Counted from the stretch's first letter, positions 1 to 12,060 are shown. The stretch is DNA of 64,000 nt from Coix lacryma-jobi var. lacryma-jobi (GCA_009763385.1 CM019823.1:86253104-86317103), one strand, 5' to 3'. Notes: generated by a model from the letters alone, not told the origin. Made by a program: numbers and translations.

Positions 1-1250
1 CGAGAACCCTAGGGACTTTGTGTCCATGGTTGGGAAGTGCTTAGGAGCCCTCTAACACACATATGCTTTAGTGCTTATCCGATTGTGTGAGAGAGCGATC
101 CTAGTGCGTTGCCTTGAGAGATAGCATCGAGTGGCACTAGGTGTTCGAGTTGCAAGCCGGTGGTGCTTATTACTCTTGGAGGTTGCCACCTCCTAGACGG
201 CTTGGTGCTTGTCTCCGTCGTGAAGCCCGCGTGAAGATTGTGCGTGGCTCTGGAGAAGCTTTGTGAGGGGCATTGTGCTCGCCCCGCGGGAGATCGCAAA
301 GAGAAACTCTAGTGGAGAAGAGGCGTGAAGAGCGCCAATTGGTCCGGCCGGATCGAACGCTAGAGCTCTTGGTGAGCACTCCATCGTGGAGAGCGTGACT
401 TAGGGTCACCACTAGCAAGAGGATCGGCGGCAACCTTGGGCTTGCTTAAACGGGGACTAGCTTGGTGGCAACCAAGTGAACCTCGGGATAAAATCTTGTG
501 TCCCCGTCTCTTGTTGCTCTTATCGTTCTTGTTTCCTTGCATATTATGCTTGTTTGTGTTCTTCGTGTTCTTCCTCCCTCCATCACTCTATCTTAGGTTG
601 GGAAGACTCGATCTACCTTTTGGCAAGGAACAAAGACTTGGGGAAGCTACAATCGTCATCTACATCATCTAGGGAAGTGGGGTAATTGCTAGATCTGAGA
701 TTGCATCTCATCCCCTTCGATTTCGTAGCTCCCTGCAGGTGCTCGGTAGTACCGGCCGTAAAGCCCGGTAGTACCGGCGTCGGTAGTATTGGCCTAGCAG
801 CCCGGTAGTACCGACTGCCTGTTGTTTACACTAGCTTGTATTGCAATACTAATCCTTGTGCTAGTGTTTAGTTGCTTAGTTTGTGTAGCTAAGTTGAGCT
901 CTCTAATTTGGCTTGTGTAGCCTTGTTATTGAGCATTGCTAGTGAGCTTAGGCTTTGTGCTTTGCTTGCTAGATTGCATAGGAGCTCCCCCGTGCTTGAA
1001 GTACTAGTTGCATAGGCTTGTGTGACCTTGCTCCTAGAATTGGTTAGGTGAGCTCTAACTAGCCCGACACCTTATTTGCATTGATTAGGATCTTTTGTAA
1101 GGTGTCATAGAGTATAGGTAGAGGGGTATAGTCTTGGCTAGATCGATAGTTTTAATTCTGCATTTGTTTCGGTTAGCCGGTACGATTAAGTTTAATTTTA
1201 AAAAGGACTATTCACCCCCCCCCCCTCTAGTCCGCCATCTCGACCCTCCA
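1..1250 (+). mobile_element. Sirevirus-type LTR, 3' portion
   Basis: Non-coding segment ending in a C-rich run, then CTCTAG and a CA terminus at 1250. This is the ending seen, in slightly different form, in the other Sirevirus LTRs of this window (14561 and 22993). It reads in + orientation and its 5' end is beyond the left edge. After 1250 there is no tRNA-Met primer site. A minus-strand ORF begins instead, so this is probably a 3' or solo LTR inserted into the neighbouring element. The 5' target duplication cannot be checked. The small ORFs here look like chance ORFs. Confidence 0.6.
739..822. repeat. Palindromic CGGTAGTACCG cluster in LTR
   Basis: Four near-copies of CGGTAGTACCG (one with TATTGG) lie within about 85 bp and alternate with GCCCGG. 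The core GGTAGTACC is close to self-complementary. The position, in the transcribed leader part of the LTR, matches that of the CGGACGC arrays in the other LTRs of this window. Confidence 0.7.
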
Positions 1251-1421
1251 CCCGCCTGGAGGAGTGGTGAAGCTCGTGAACTGAGAAGAGCTGGGGCCCG
1301 TGAGTGGCTGTGGAAACGGCGGCTGTCCAAACTGCTGTGGAGGGACTGGTGGCTGCCACTGAATCTGCTGCTGGGGAGGGGGCTGCTGCCACTGCCACTA
1401 AGGAGGACCGCTGGCAAGTCG

Positions 1422-3298
1422 CTACACGAAGCTCAAGGTCTGCTGCTGAAGTTCCATCATCTGTCGCTGCAGGGCGTCTGAACGCTTCTGAGTCTGCTGC
1501 TGTGCCAGGGCCTGCTGCTGTGCCAGACGCTGCTGCTCCTGGGCTAAACACTGAACGTCCAGTGTCACGGTCCTCTGCTGCTCCTCCATCCGTGCGAGTA
1601 TAGCAAGGAGTGCGGGATCGGAGGAGCTGGACGGCCCTGCCTCAGTGTTGTGAGCTCTAGGCTGGTAGCGGGGCGGGAGCTGGTAGTCCTCATCTGAGCT
1701 GTCGGTAGGGTCCTCGGCAACAAAGGTGTCCTCGCCCTCTAAGTCTGCAAGCTCCTGCTCAGCGAGGACCCGGACTGTCTCGTCCTGTTCCTGTGCTGAC
1801 TCAGGTACCTCAGGCCGCTGGCGTGAACTGGACGGTGCCCCTGGTGCTGCTGCTGCTGCTGCCTGTGGTCCCGACCGTGTCCCAGAAGCTGACTCATGTT
1901 GTAGGCGGGGAACACGGTCGCGGAGCTCGTAAGAGACTCAGATGGACGACCCTCTGTAGTGATAGCTACCTTCCAAAGGATATATGAGATCCAGTGAGCG
2001 TAAGGAAGCTGCCTACGGGCCTTGATGCCCTCTGCCACTGTGTCCTCCATCTCGCAGATGATCACATCCAGAATATCAAAATCCCTCTGCTGGATCAGGT
2101 AACTGAGTAACCACAGCTGAAGTCTGGAGATGGACTCTCTGAACCCAACACGGGGCAGCAGGGTGCGCCGGAGCACCTCGTGGAGGATCCGGGCCACAGG
2201 AGTGAGATCCTTCGGTGCACGGCTCGAACCCTCCCCGAAAGGCTCTCTGAAGCAGGGGCGCACCAGGTCGGTGGGTGGCTGCTCTCCGTCGTGAGGGCGC
2301 CTCGGTGGCTCTATCTGACTGTAGCATAAGTCGTGGATCCGGGTCTGAGAGCGACGGAGTCCAAACCAATCCCGGATCTCGGACACAAACAGCCTGTAGT
2401 GCGTGCCACCAAAAGCAAACTCCAGAGTCTCTCTGTCTGGGTGTACCCAAAGGGAGGCGTAGAACTGAAAGACCCAGTCCTCTATGTAGGAGCCAGACCG
2501 CCCCAACAGGTCTGAGAAGCCTGGTAAGTAAGTGAGGCTGGGGCGGAGCTGCTCGGACGCTGACACAAGAGCCTCCAGGGTGCACACACGCTGGGAACGC
2601 AGGCTGATCCCGGCGTTCCTGTAACCTCGGTAGAAGTCCTCCTGGAGTATGGTGTAGAAGTCTGGGCCAGCCTGCTCCTGCCTCTCTCTGGGAAACCACT
2701 GCGCCACTGGAACGAGTCGTAGCGTCTGAATCTGGGAACAGGTAGCTGCCCGGAGGTCCAGTCGCGGGATCGGCGGGGGCGCACGCCTCGACGGAGCACG
2801 TGCTCCCCGCAGAGGGACATCGGGCCGGGGTGGCACCGCTATCGTGCGACGAGTGGACCGGCGCCGGGGTACCTCCTCAGGCACCTCCTCCTCTGCCTCG
2901 GCCTCTGGCACCTCTGCCTGGGCTGCCTCAGCCTTTGCTGCCTCGGCCTCTGCCTGGCCCTATCCTGTGCTCTCGGGCTCCACTCCCGGAGACGTGAACG
3001 TCGTCCGGCGACCGGCAGCCATAAGCGTGCCAGTCAGTGAGTGGTGGAAATGCTCGACCTGCTCTATGGCTCTGCGCTGTTCTGGGGACAACTGATCCTC
3101 GATCCTGAGTCCGCCAGTACTGCCACCACGCTCTGTACGCTCTGCGGCGGCGGCAACATCTCGAGCCTGGTCTGCCTCTCTATGCTCCCTTGTGCGCTTC
3201 CTGCGCGTGATCAGCTTCCCCTTGCCGAGCCTCTGACCGGAAGGGGGGACGTGGAGGAGAGTCCCCTGGGGCACCACCAACGTTCTTGCAGCGCATAG
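1422..3298 (-). pseudogene. Retrotransposon-associated protein (PF20167-like), broken
   Basis: A long minus-strand frame runs from 3298 to 1739 with a single in-frame TAG at 2960-2962. The segments on both sides (3280-2960 and 2959-1739) are in the same phase. Near 1830-1895, around a CAG-repeat run, coding seems to change frame; the better continuation is a Gln-rich coiled-coil tail that stops at 1422. The central part (about 2700-1950) has the Trp/Tyr-rich pattern of the plant putative-transposon protein family found in many grass LTR elements, for example WFPRERQ, DWFGLRRS and YAHWISYILW. There are no protease, integrase or RT motifs. The N-terminal side is charged (Lys/Arg, then Glu/Ala-rich). 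Function unknown. The family call is by pattern memory and untested. The C-terminal end abuts the LTR ending at 1250. Confidence 0.5.
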
Positions 3299-4136
3299 CT
3301 GACAAGAACAGAAATACTACCGCTGAAAGCTCTGAACTGCCGGGAAAGACCCACTGACTCTGAGAGACCACTGCGCTGTCACTCGCGAGGCTTGGCCTCG
3401 ATCCTTACCCACGGGCTTGGCCCCGGGTTATCTGTCGCTATCAATGAACCAAGCTGTCACTGACTCGCTGCATGGAATAGAGAGAGATATATAAGAACAT
3501 ATATTCTAGAGACGAGAAGTCCTATTGGAAGCAAAGCAATGGAGATAAGATAGAGGTTGGCTTTTCTACCTGACGAACCGATGAACCGAACCCAAGAAGA
3601 GGTGAGAATCGACGTTCGAGCACCCACACGTCACACCAAAAGGGACTGCAAAAGGGTTGAGTGGAAACAAGGTCAAAACAGGGAGGAACGTTCATTTAGG
3701 CATTTCATCGAGCATTTGGAGGCAGCAGTTAGGGAAAGGAGTGGTGGTACTCACGTAGAGGGTTCTGCTGGCCGGGGAAGAAGTCGCCGGAGTGTAGGAG
3801 ACGCTCGAGGACGAGGAGGACGAACGCCGACAAGCTGGACCCGAGCGCCGGCGAACTATGGCGAGCTCCGGCGAGCACGAAATGGAGCGAGCGCGCTCGT
3901 GCGTGTGCGGGCGGGCGGAGGACAATCTCGGCGATGAGGCGAGCGCGCGGCGGCGAGGCAGGATGGGCAAGCGCGGCGGCCGGCGGTGAGAGAGGAGCGA
4001 GCGAGCGCGGCGTCGGGAGGTGGTTAGGGTTTGGGGACACGGCGGTGTCACGGGCTCGAGTGGGGGCGAGTTTGCGAGGAAGATGATGATATGACGAGTG
4101 GGTTCCAGAGGTCAATAGAAGAACTTACTGCGCCGC
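3299..4136 (-). other. GC-rich leader of the PF20167-like unit, possible intron
   Basis: On the minus strand, a GC-rich Ser/Arg/Pro-coding open stretch (4051-3755) meets a strong donor-like site, CTCTAC|GTGAGT, at 3755/3754. A pyrimidine-rich acceptor, CTTGTCAG|CTATG, lies at 3299/3298. Joining them would be phase 0 into the downstream frame. No ATG was found in the upstream frame, so this is only a possible spliced 5' exon. Otherwise the stretch resembles a retroelement leader. Confidence 0.3.
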
Positions 4137-4384
4137 TTTAAGGGGCATCGGACGCGCCGATGGTATCACACCGGACGCTCCGATGCCTGTCCAGAGAGCT
4201 CCAGAAACGCTCATTTCGCATCGGACGCGTCCTATGCCTCGGCATCGGACGCTGGGCAGCGTCCGATGCAGCATCGGACGCTCTGATGGGAACACATCGG
4301 ATGCTACCCTGACACTATTTCAGCCGGAGCTGTCTACAGTGCAGGGGGCATCGGACGCTGTGGGAGCGTCCGATGCCGCATTTT
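4137..4384. repeat. CATCGGACGC / GCGTCCGATG half-palindrome array
   Basis: Repeated CATCGGACGC and its complement GCGTCCGATG occur at irregular spacing, several as immediate inverted pairs. The array lies about 150-400 bp downstream (minus sense) of a TATA-like TTATAAATGA near 4530. It resembles the array at 25440-25770 in content and placement, but the flanks differ. Confidence 0.75.
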
Positions 4385-4867
4385 GAGCAGTTTTGAAGAT
4401 TTCTGTTGCGGCTCCCTCTCCCAACCAAGTTCCAACTCAAATAAGAGGCAAATAAACACCAGTTGGAACCTAGTATGAGCATCCTTGCATAAACCCTTAG
4501 TTTTATAAATATTTTGCCATAGGCTACATATCATTTATAAGGTAAAATAGGCAATAAATCCCGAGGAGACAACATGTGGCCACCAAAACTAGGGGACTTA
4601 ACCATTAGGAGCCTCAAATGCTCCCCCTAGCGGTGGACGAACACAGCGGTTGCTCAAAACTTAACCAAAAAGAAATGACAAAGCAACAATCATGCATATG
4701 CAATGCATTACGGAAATTGAATCTAGGGTGCTTGTCAAGTTTGCTCATGGGTAAGCTTTTTCACACGCTTTTTAGGGCGGTTATCTTAACCACGTCTGAC
4801 AAGCCTATCTGCATAGCATAATTTAAACATGGAATATGATACAATGTAATGCAAAGACAACCCCCTT
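4385..4867 (-). other. Sirevirus 3' non-coding region with polypurine tract
   Basis: Directly downstream of the Copia pol stop (4868) in minus sense. It contains the purine tract TAGGGGGAG (minus strand, around 4620-4628), typical of the Sirevirus polypurine tract. The sequence that follows does not match the opposite LTR (24672-26011), so no clean 3' LTR can be recognised. Confidence 0.5.
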
Positions 4868-7677
4868 TCACCTTTTGACAAAGTCACTTAGATCAAGCAC
4901 ATTAAGCTCACTTCGCAATCTACAAAGAGTGTTTTCATCTAGGGGTTTAGTGAAGATATCCGCCAATTGATCTTCGGTTCTAACTCCCTCTAAGGATATG
5001 TCTTTCTTTGAAACATGATCTCTAAGAAAGTGATGACGAATATCTATGTGCTTTGTGCGAGAGTGTTGAACCGGGTTGTTAGCAAGCTTAACCGCGCTCT
5101 CATTATCACATAACAAAGGTACCCTTTCTAGAACTACACCATAGTCTAAAAGGGTTTGTTTCATGTAAAGGATTTGTGCACAACAAGCACCCGTGGCTAT
5201 GTATTCCGCCTCGGCGGTAGACAAGGCCACACTATTTTGCTTCTTTGAACTCCATGAAACTAGTGATCTCCCAAGCAAATGGCACCCTCCGGATGTGCTT
5301 TTTCTATCTACTTTGCAACCCGCGTAATCCAAATCGGAATACCTAACGAGTTGGAAGTTAGCTCCTTTGGGATACCAAAGGCCAATGCTTGGGGTGTGCT
5401 TTAGGTACCTAAGGATTCTCTTCACCACTATAAGATGTGATTCCCTAGGATCGGCTTGAAAGCGAGCACACATGCACACACTAAACATGATGTCGGGCCT
5501 AGATGCGGTCAAGTATAACAAGCTACCAATCATAGAACGGTAGAGAGTTTGATCAACCGGGTTACCTCCCTCATCTAGGTCGAGATGTCCGTTTGTTGGC
5601 ATTGGAGTCTTGATAGTCTTGCAATCATCCATGTTGAAGCGCTTGAGGAGGTCTTTTGTATACTTCTCTTGAGATATGAAAGTCCCCTCCTTCAATTGCT
5701 TGACTTGGAAGCCTAGGAAGAATGTGAGCTCGCCAATCATGGACATTTCGAACTCCTTTGACATCAAGTCACCAAATTCCTTGCAATAGTCTTCATTTGT
5801 TGACCCGAAGATGATATCATCAACGTAGACTTGACAAATGAAGATCTCTCCATCAAGCTTCTTGGTGAATAGTGTGGTGTCGACCTTCCCAATGGTGAAG
5901 CCCTTCTCAATGAGGAAATCCCGGAGGCACTCGTACCATGCTCTTGGGGCTTGCTTGAGCCCATATAGCGCCTTGGACAACCTATAAACATGATTAGGAT
6001 ATCTAGGGTCTTCAAACCCGAGAGGTTGATCAACATAGACTAGTTCATTTATGAAGCCATTTAAAAATGCACTTTTCACATTCATTTGATATAATTTAAT
6101 GTCATGATGTGATGCATATGCAAGGAGGATACGAATGGCTTCGAGTCTTGCAACCGGTGCAAAGGTCTCTCCAAAATCCAAACCTTCAACTTGAGAGAAC
6201 CCCTTTGCCACTAGCCTTGCCTTGTTTCTAACAACCTTGCCTTGATCATCTTGCTTGTTCCTAAACACCCATTTTGTTCCAATGACTCTTGCGCCTTTGG
6301 GTCGCTCTTCAAGTGTCCAAACTTGGTTGCGGGTGAAGTTGTTTAATTCTTCATGCATAGCATTCACCCAATCCGGATCACCTAGAGCTTCATCTATAAT
6401 GGTAGGCTCAACAAGAGACACAAAGGAGTGATGTTCAATAAATAAAGCAAGTTTTTGAGATTGAGTCATTACACCCCTTGTTGGACTCCCTATGATGAGA
6501 TCTTGAGGATGAGCTTGTAGTAGAGGAGTAGTTCTTTGATCAACCACTTGAGGGGCCGCTTGTGGAGCATCAACATCATGAGCTTGTACCACCATTTGAT
6601 CATGGGAGACATGAGTATCTTCAAATGGATCCCTCCCATCTTTGTCATCATCATGTGGTACATTGGATGGTGATGGCTTGTCAATAAATTGCACATCATC
6701 ATCATCATCTTTAGGCTTGATAGCTCCAACCGGCATGTTCTTCACTGCTTTCCTCAATGGTTCATCTCCTACGTCATCAAGATTTTCATGCTCTCCTTGA
6801 GAGCCATTAGATTCATCGAATTCCACATCATATGTTTCTTCTACCATCCCGGTGGCATGGTTGAATACTCGATATGCTTTGGACTTCAATGAGTAACCAA
6901 CAAACAAACCAATATCACATCGGCGTTGGAACTTCCCTAAGTGTTGGCGCTTCTTGTAGATGTAGCATTTGCACCCGAACACTCTAAAGAATGATATATC
7001 CGGCTTCTTGTTGTTGAGTAGCTCATAGGGGGTCTTGCCAAGGAGACGATGGGGGAACAACCGGTTTGATGCATAGCAAGCGGTGTTGATTTCTTCCGCC
7101 CAAAATCTTTCTGGTGTAGTGTACTCATCTAGCATTGTCCTTGCTAGGGTGATTAGTGTCCGGTTCTTCCTCTCAACTACCCCATTTTGTTGTGGTGTAT
7201 ATGTTGCGAAGACTTCATGCTTGATCCCAACTTTATCACAATATTCTTCAATGTGGGTGTTGTCGAACTCTCTTCCATTGCCACTTCTTATCTTCTTGAT
7301 TTTCAAGTCAAACTCATTTTGAGCTCTCTTGGCAAACTTCTTGAATGAAGGGGTTGCTTCGGATTTGTCATGACGAAAGAATACCCAAGTGTATCTTGAA
7401 TAGTCATCAACAATTACTAGGCAATAGAGATTTTCACCCAAGCTAGCATATGTTGTTGGCCCAAATAGATCCATGTGAAGTAGCTCTAACTCTCTTGATG
7501 TTGATACAATGGCTTTGGTTGGATGAGTGTTTGCAACTTGCTTGCTGGCTTGACATGCACTACACAATTTGTCCTTCTCAAATTTGACATCCTTCAAGCC
7601 TCTAACCAAGTCCTTCTTCAATAGCTTGTTGAGAGTGTTCATTCCAACATGTGCCAATCTTCTATGCCATAGCCAAC
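4868..7677 (-). pseudogene. Sirevirus (Copia) pol: integrase, RT, RNase H
   Basis: A continuous frame of about 935 element-derived codons. In order: GAG-pre-integrase (LWHRRLAHVG), integrase zinc region and DDE core (VDDYSRYTW; the second acidic site reads SGNGREFDN, with Gly where Asp is expected; QQNGVVERKN), reverse transcriptase (YVDDIIFGST) and RNase H (LSTAEAEYIA, RTKHIDIRHH, ADIFTKPLDE). The first 16 or so residues of the open frame (from 7729) derive from the inserted LTR, so the real frame begins at the SWLWHRR junction. The protease and gag are displaced to 10850-12060 and 22994-24618. The pol body is otherwise intact, but the split and the active-site change make it inactive as it stands. 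Confidence 0.93.
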
Positions 7678-10600
7678 TGATGGCGGGAAAACGGGCGGCT
7701 ACGACCCGCCTCCGCGTCAGCAGAGACAAATTTAGTTTTGATTAAGTTTAAATGGGACAAAAGTAAAAGAACAGGTATTGCGAGTCCATACTTCCATAAT
7801 TCTTATATTTGCATAAAAATTATGTTAATTACATCTCCGTAGAGAACACCCCTGATTAAGAGTTCCAACATGAGTACATGAAAAATAAGATTACATCATA
7901 TGGCTTCCTATTACAAACTACAAAAGAAAATAAAATCTTTAGTCTTGTAGTCGCAGATGGGCGCATATACATGTCTGACGTAACATTGGATTTGATATTT
8001 ATCATTTCTTTTTAACATGACATAAATTCATTAGGGAGTAAACATATACTCATGATATATATGATTGGTTGCTAGCTGATTTAGCTTTTTAGCAAACCGT
8101 GATGCGCACCTATTTAATTAGGTGTATGAATATTTGTTATTTATTCAAACCATGATATGGCGCCAGTTTAACGCGCCATGGGACATCTTGATCATGCAGT
8201 GCGACATATATGCATGTCGATCAAGAGAAAAGAATTTATTTGATCAACGTTTATTTGGACGGTGCATTATACCCATGTATATGCACCTAATTTACTTGAG
8301 AGGCTAAATTTAATAATCTCGTTATGTCATGCAAATCATGAATTGACATATTTTTGTTATATATGATGCACTTATTATTTGCTGCAATATCTTACTTGTG
8401 TTATAGTGGCCCCATATTTGACCGTGGGGCGCATAATTAACCTGTTTTATTTAGGTTAGCATATATACCCACGACATGATATTTGGCCGCATAATTAACC
8501 TGTTTTAATTTGAGTTTTTATTTGAAGGACTTAGCTAAGCATGAATATTTATGGATACAGTCAGCTAAGATGCACTGTTTGATTCGCTTATAGTGCACAA
8601 CTCTCAGAAGGCTTATGCTGAACATTAGATGACATTTTTAGAAATTATGATGAAAATGACATAGTTTATTTGGTTTAGTTAATATGTTGGTGATAATTTG
8701 TTATTTTATTTTACCATGGAGCCGCGACCGGCTAAGTAGCATTGGTGTCATGACTTGGTACTGGGCATTTAAAAGCTAATTATGCTTAGTTTATTATATG
8801 ACTTCGTTTGGTATGGTTCTAGGTGAATATAGATTTGGATAAATGCAACATAGTTAGACTCAGCTTAAAGGGGATATTAGTTTAAATATGGCGCTGACTG
8901 TATGGTCATCTTTGGACACAAGCTGATCTTTCAGGTTGGATTAATTAATTCCACCTGTTGCCACTAATATAGTATCATGCATATATATTAGGAACTGATA
9001 TGGACATACCAATCTGACCAAAACTCTATTTAGAGAGCATCGTCTGGTCTACTCACTTGAGTTAATAATATAACCAGTGATTTTGGTCCTTTAGGCCGGG
9101 CATAATTTCAGGGCGCAAAGTTCTATGGAAGGAGCTAAAAAAACCCTTAATTATATCATGACACGATATGTTGAAACCACGTTAACTTTTACATGCAACC
9201 CAGCTTATTAGCATCTCAAATCTGGTTTGATATGTGCACCTGTTCTAGGCAATGCAGGCGTGTAGAAACACAAGTGATGCATGACTCGGTTTTGTGCGGC
9301 CAGACCAAGCATGCAAGACCATTTTTTGGATTTGTGCAAGGGAGATGCTAATAAGCTAGCGATGTACGAAGCTAAGACATATGCATGTACTGCAACATAT
9401 CGGCATGCATATGACTGCTTCTTTGATTATATCTCATAGCGCCAAGACCTGCTCTACCAGCACATCGGTGTTCCTGTTGGATCGAACCCGTACGTGCAGC
9501 GTAGGCGAGGACAACACTTGTATGAGGATGAAATTTAGATATACGCCACGCAGCAGTTCCGGCAAGAGTTCTGGTTGATTTGAACTCATGCGCGGAGTAC
9601 GGCGAGGAGTATAATTTTACCATGATGGTAACTTTAGCGCTTGTTCCTGATCTCGTATCAACGGACTGAGTCGAAGAACAAGGCTCTTTCCATGGTGATG
9701 TGTATCAACCGACCAGAACGACCATGAGGTCTTGATACATCTCATGGGGACTTGCTCGAGAGAACAAACCCACACATGAGGTCTTGCATGGAGATGAATG
9801 GAGACTTCGCTGTTGTCGAGCCAGGGACAGAAGGTCGGAGAAGAACGTCGTGTATGCAGCGCCGCTCACCTTCTCCTGGAGCTGCTGGTCGATGTGCAGT
9901 AACTTGTTGCAGGCGCACCTTCTTAATCTCTCTGGCGGTCTGCAGTTCGCGGCGGCAGCGTGACGGCGCTGTGTGCTTTTGGGCCAAAGTTAGCAGCAAC
10001 TGGCAGCCCGACGGCAATAGTATTGGCGAGCAGAGCAGCCTGGCGGCGGTCTGGGATCGAGAGAGCGGCAGCCTGGCGGCACTATGATCAGAGAAAAGAT
10101 GGAGCAGCCTAGAGGCAATATTACACTACTAACCGCCTCCTTTTCTATGTCGATGACCACATATTTATAGGCCAAGAGCATGGGCAGTTAATCAGAGACT
10201 TGGCGCTTCTTTCTAATTTAATTTTTCCCGCTCATCTTGTGCTTAAGCGGCACTTGACCTGCTTTGAATTAATGAACACTCCGTGTACGCACGACGCCAC
10301 GATGTGCACCAATGGTTTACGTGGCCTCGCTTTTGATTCCGTTTGAAAATAGCACCCGCGCAAACGCTTTTAACGTGTCGATCATTTTTTTATTCTCTAA
10401 TTAACTAGATTAGTTAAGAGGAATATCAAATAATCATTTTCTGGCTGGCATGCATGTATATGTACCATACGCTGATCATGTGTGCATCGTATATAAGCTG
10501 TATGACCAAGTTTTAATTAACCCATGCGCATGTATGCAAGCGTGTTTATATTAACAGCTCGATGGTACATGTAATTGTCATGCTTTTGTTCCTTTGCTTA

Positions 10601-10849
10601 TTTTGCTAACGTGTTTCTGAAGGCACGCTCGTTCATGCACTAAGTCTCCATTTTTATTTTTTGGTTGAGAATATATTATCCTTTGTTCTGTATCTAAATG
10701 GAATTTGACCATCAATATTATTCTATTTAATATAGAATAAATAATTTCCCATACTTTGGATGGAATGAAATTTGACCATCAATATTATTCTATTTAATAT
10801 AGAATAAATATTTTCACATCTTTTGGATGAGCCAAAAATCGTGTCAACA
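7678..10849 (+). mobile_element. Solo-LTR-like insertion, 3172 bp, TSD CCAAC
   Basis: Starts TGATGGCGGG and ends GTGTCAACA. It is flanked by CCAAC at 7673-7677 and 10850-10854, and its removal restores the Copia frame (SLGW-LWHRR). There is no coding capacity, no primer-binding site and no polypurine tract inside. A TATA-like ATATTTATAG at 10161 and AATAAA-like signals near 10737 and 10802 fit a long LTR read in + orientation, so a solo LTR is the simplest reading. Near the 3' end a 67-bp unit is duplicated (10703-10769 and 10770-10836). A small non-autonomous element is the alternative. Confidence 0.75.
10703..10836. repeat. 67-bp direct tandem duplication
   Basis: Two adjacent copies beginning ATTTGACCATCAATATTATT, 67 bp apart. 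They differ at a few bases near their right ends. Each carries a TATAGAATAAAT-type A/T stretch that could act as a polyadenylation signal for the LTR. Confidence 0.85.
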
Positions 10850-11242
10850 CCAACCAAGTGATTGCTTAGTGAACAAACATGTCTTCAAGTTGGCATCTTC
10901 GGAGGTGAAATCTACTAGATAGAGATTGTTGTATCTAAAGCCTTTGAATATCACATGTGTATCATCTTTCTTGGTCACAACCACTTCCTTGTCGGTGAAC
11001 AAAGATTGAAAACCAAGATCACATAGTTGCCCAACGGATAGCAAGTTGAAGCTCAACGATGCAACTAGAAGCACATTGGAGATGGTATGATCATTTGATA
11101 TTGCCACTTTGCCCAAACCCTTGACATTGCCCTTTGAGTTGTCACCAAATGTAATCTTTTCTTGGTCATTGACATTCTCTTCTAGTGAGGTGACCATCCA
11201 GGGATCACCAGTCATATGTTGTGTGCAACCACTATCAATCAC
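10850..11242 (-). pseudogene. Sirevirus aspartic protease region
   Basis: Minus-strand frame with the Copia protease signature IDSGCTQHMTG, followed by KGLGKVAI and NLLSVGQLCD. It ends in FTKQSLGW at the 5-bp target duplication of the inserted LTR. The frame resumes at 7677 with LWHRRLAHVG, so this is the upstream half of the pol frame at 4868-7677. It is broken by the insertion, not by internal stops. Confidence 0.9.
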
Positions 11243-11288
11243 CCAATGAGATCCACCGGTCTTGTAGTTTACCTACACACACAAGAAA

Positions 11289-12060
11289 TCAAGCTTGAGC
11301 TTTCGGGACCCAAACTTGTTGCGGTCTCTTAACCTTCTCTACTAGTGACTTTGCAACCCAAATTTGCTTTGGCCTATTCTTGTTAGGAGGCCCCATGAAC
11401 ATAACTTTCAGCTTGCCACTAGAGTCTTGTCTAAGCATGTAGTGAGCATTGAAAGCAAAGGGTCTAGCATGGTTGGGCAAGGGTGTGGGTTTAGGCTCTT
11501 CACAATCATGAGCAAAGTGTCCTTCTTTTCCACACTCATAGCATCTCCCAATCTTCTTCTTCTTTGGCTTTGTAATGCTCTTGTGTTGCTTCATCTTCTC
11601 TTCAAGGAAGCCAATGCCATTTCTATTGGTCTTCATTACAGTGTTCATGAGAAGCTCACTTTGAAGACATTGACCCTTGGTGAATTTCTTCAACCCGGTG
11701 GTGAGGTGCTCCTTCTCTTTCTTGAGCTTGTCATTCTCTTGTTGGAGCTCTAATTGAGATGGTGTCATCTTGTAGTCCCTCTCCATCTTCAATCTCTTGT
11801 TCTCTTCTTTTAGCATGTCTAGCTCAAGTGACATGCTATAATCATCATCTTGAGTCTCAACAATGACTTGCTTTGTGGTTGCAAGCTTCTCTAGATCAAC
11901 TTTGAGCTTTGCATTCTCATTCTTGATCTTGACATATTACATCATAGTGATCGGCCACAACCACACTCTTGCCCTTGCCACTAGCTCTTTGCTCATCATG
12001 CTCACTAACCAAGTCCTCACAAGATGTTGCTATGTCACACTTAACAACAAGGTTAGGAGC
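11289..12060 (-). pseudogene. Sirevirus gag, C-terminal part with CCHC knuckle
   Basis: Contains a Lys/Glu-rich coiled coil (11834-11640), then a zinc knuckle CYECGKEGHFAHDC (about 11545-11500) and a basic tail. Near 11935 the upstream gag frame reaches a stop in phase, so a small indel separates 12060-11935 from the coiled coil. The segment is cut at 12060 by the GGAGC target duplication and continues at 22994. This is the second CCHC knuckle of the element; the first lies at about 23770. Confidence 0.85.

Noticed and set aside
1134..1603. Plus-strand ORFs of about 100-115 aa
   Set aside because: They are antisense or frame shadows of the Gln-rich minus-strand ORF and the LTR end.
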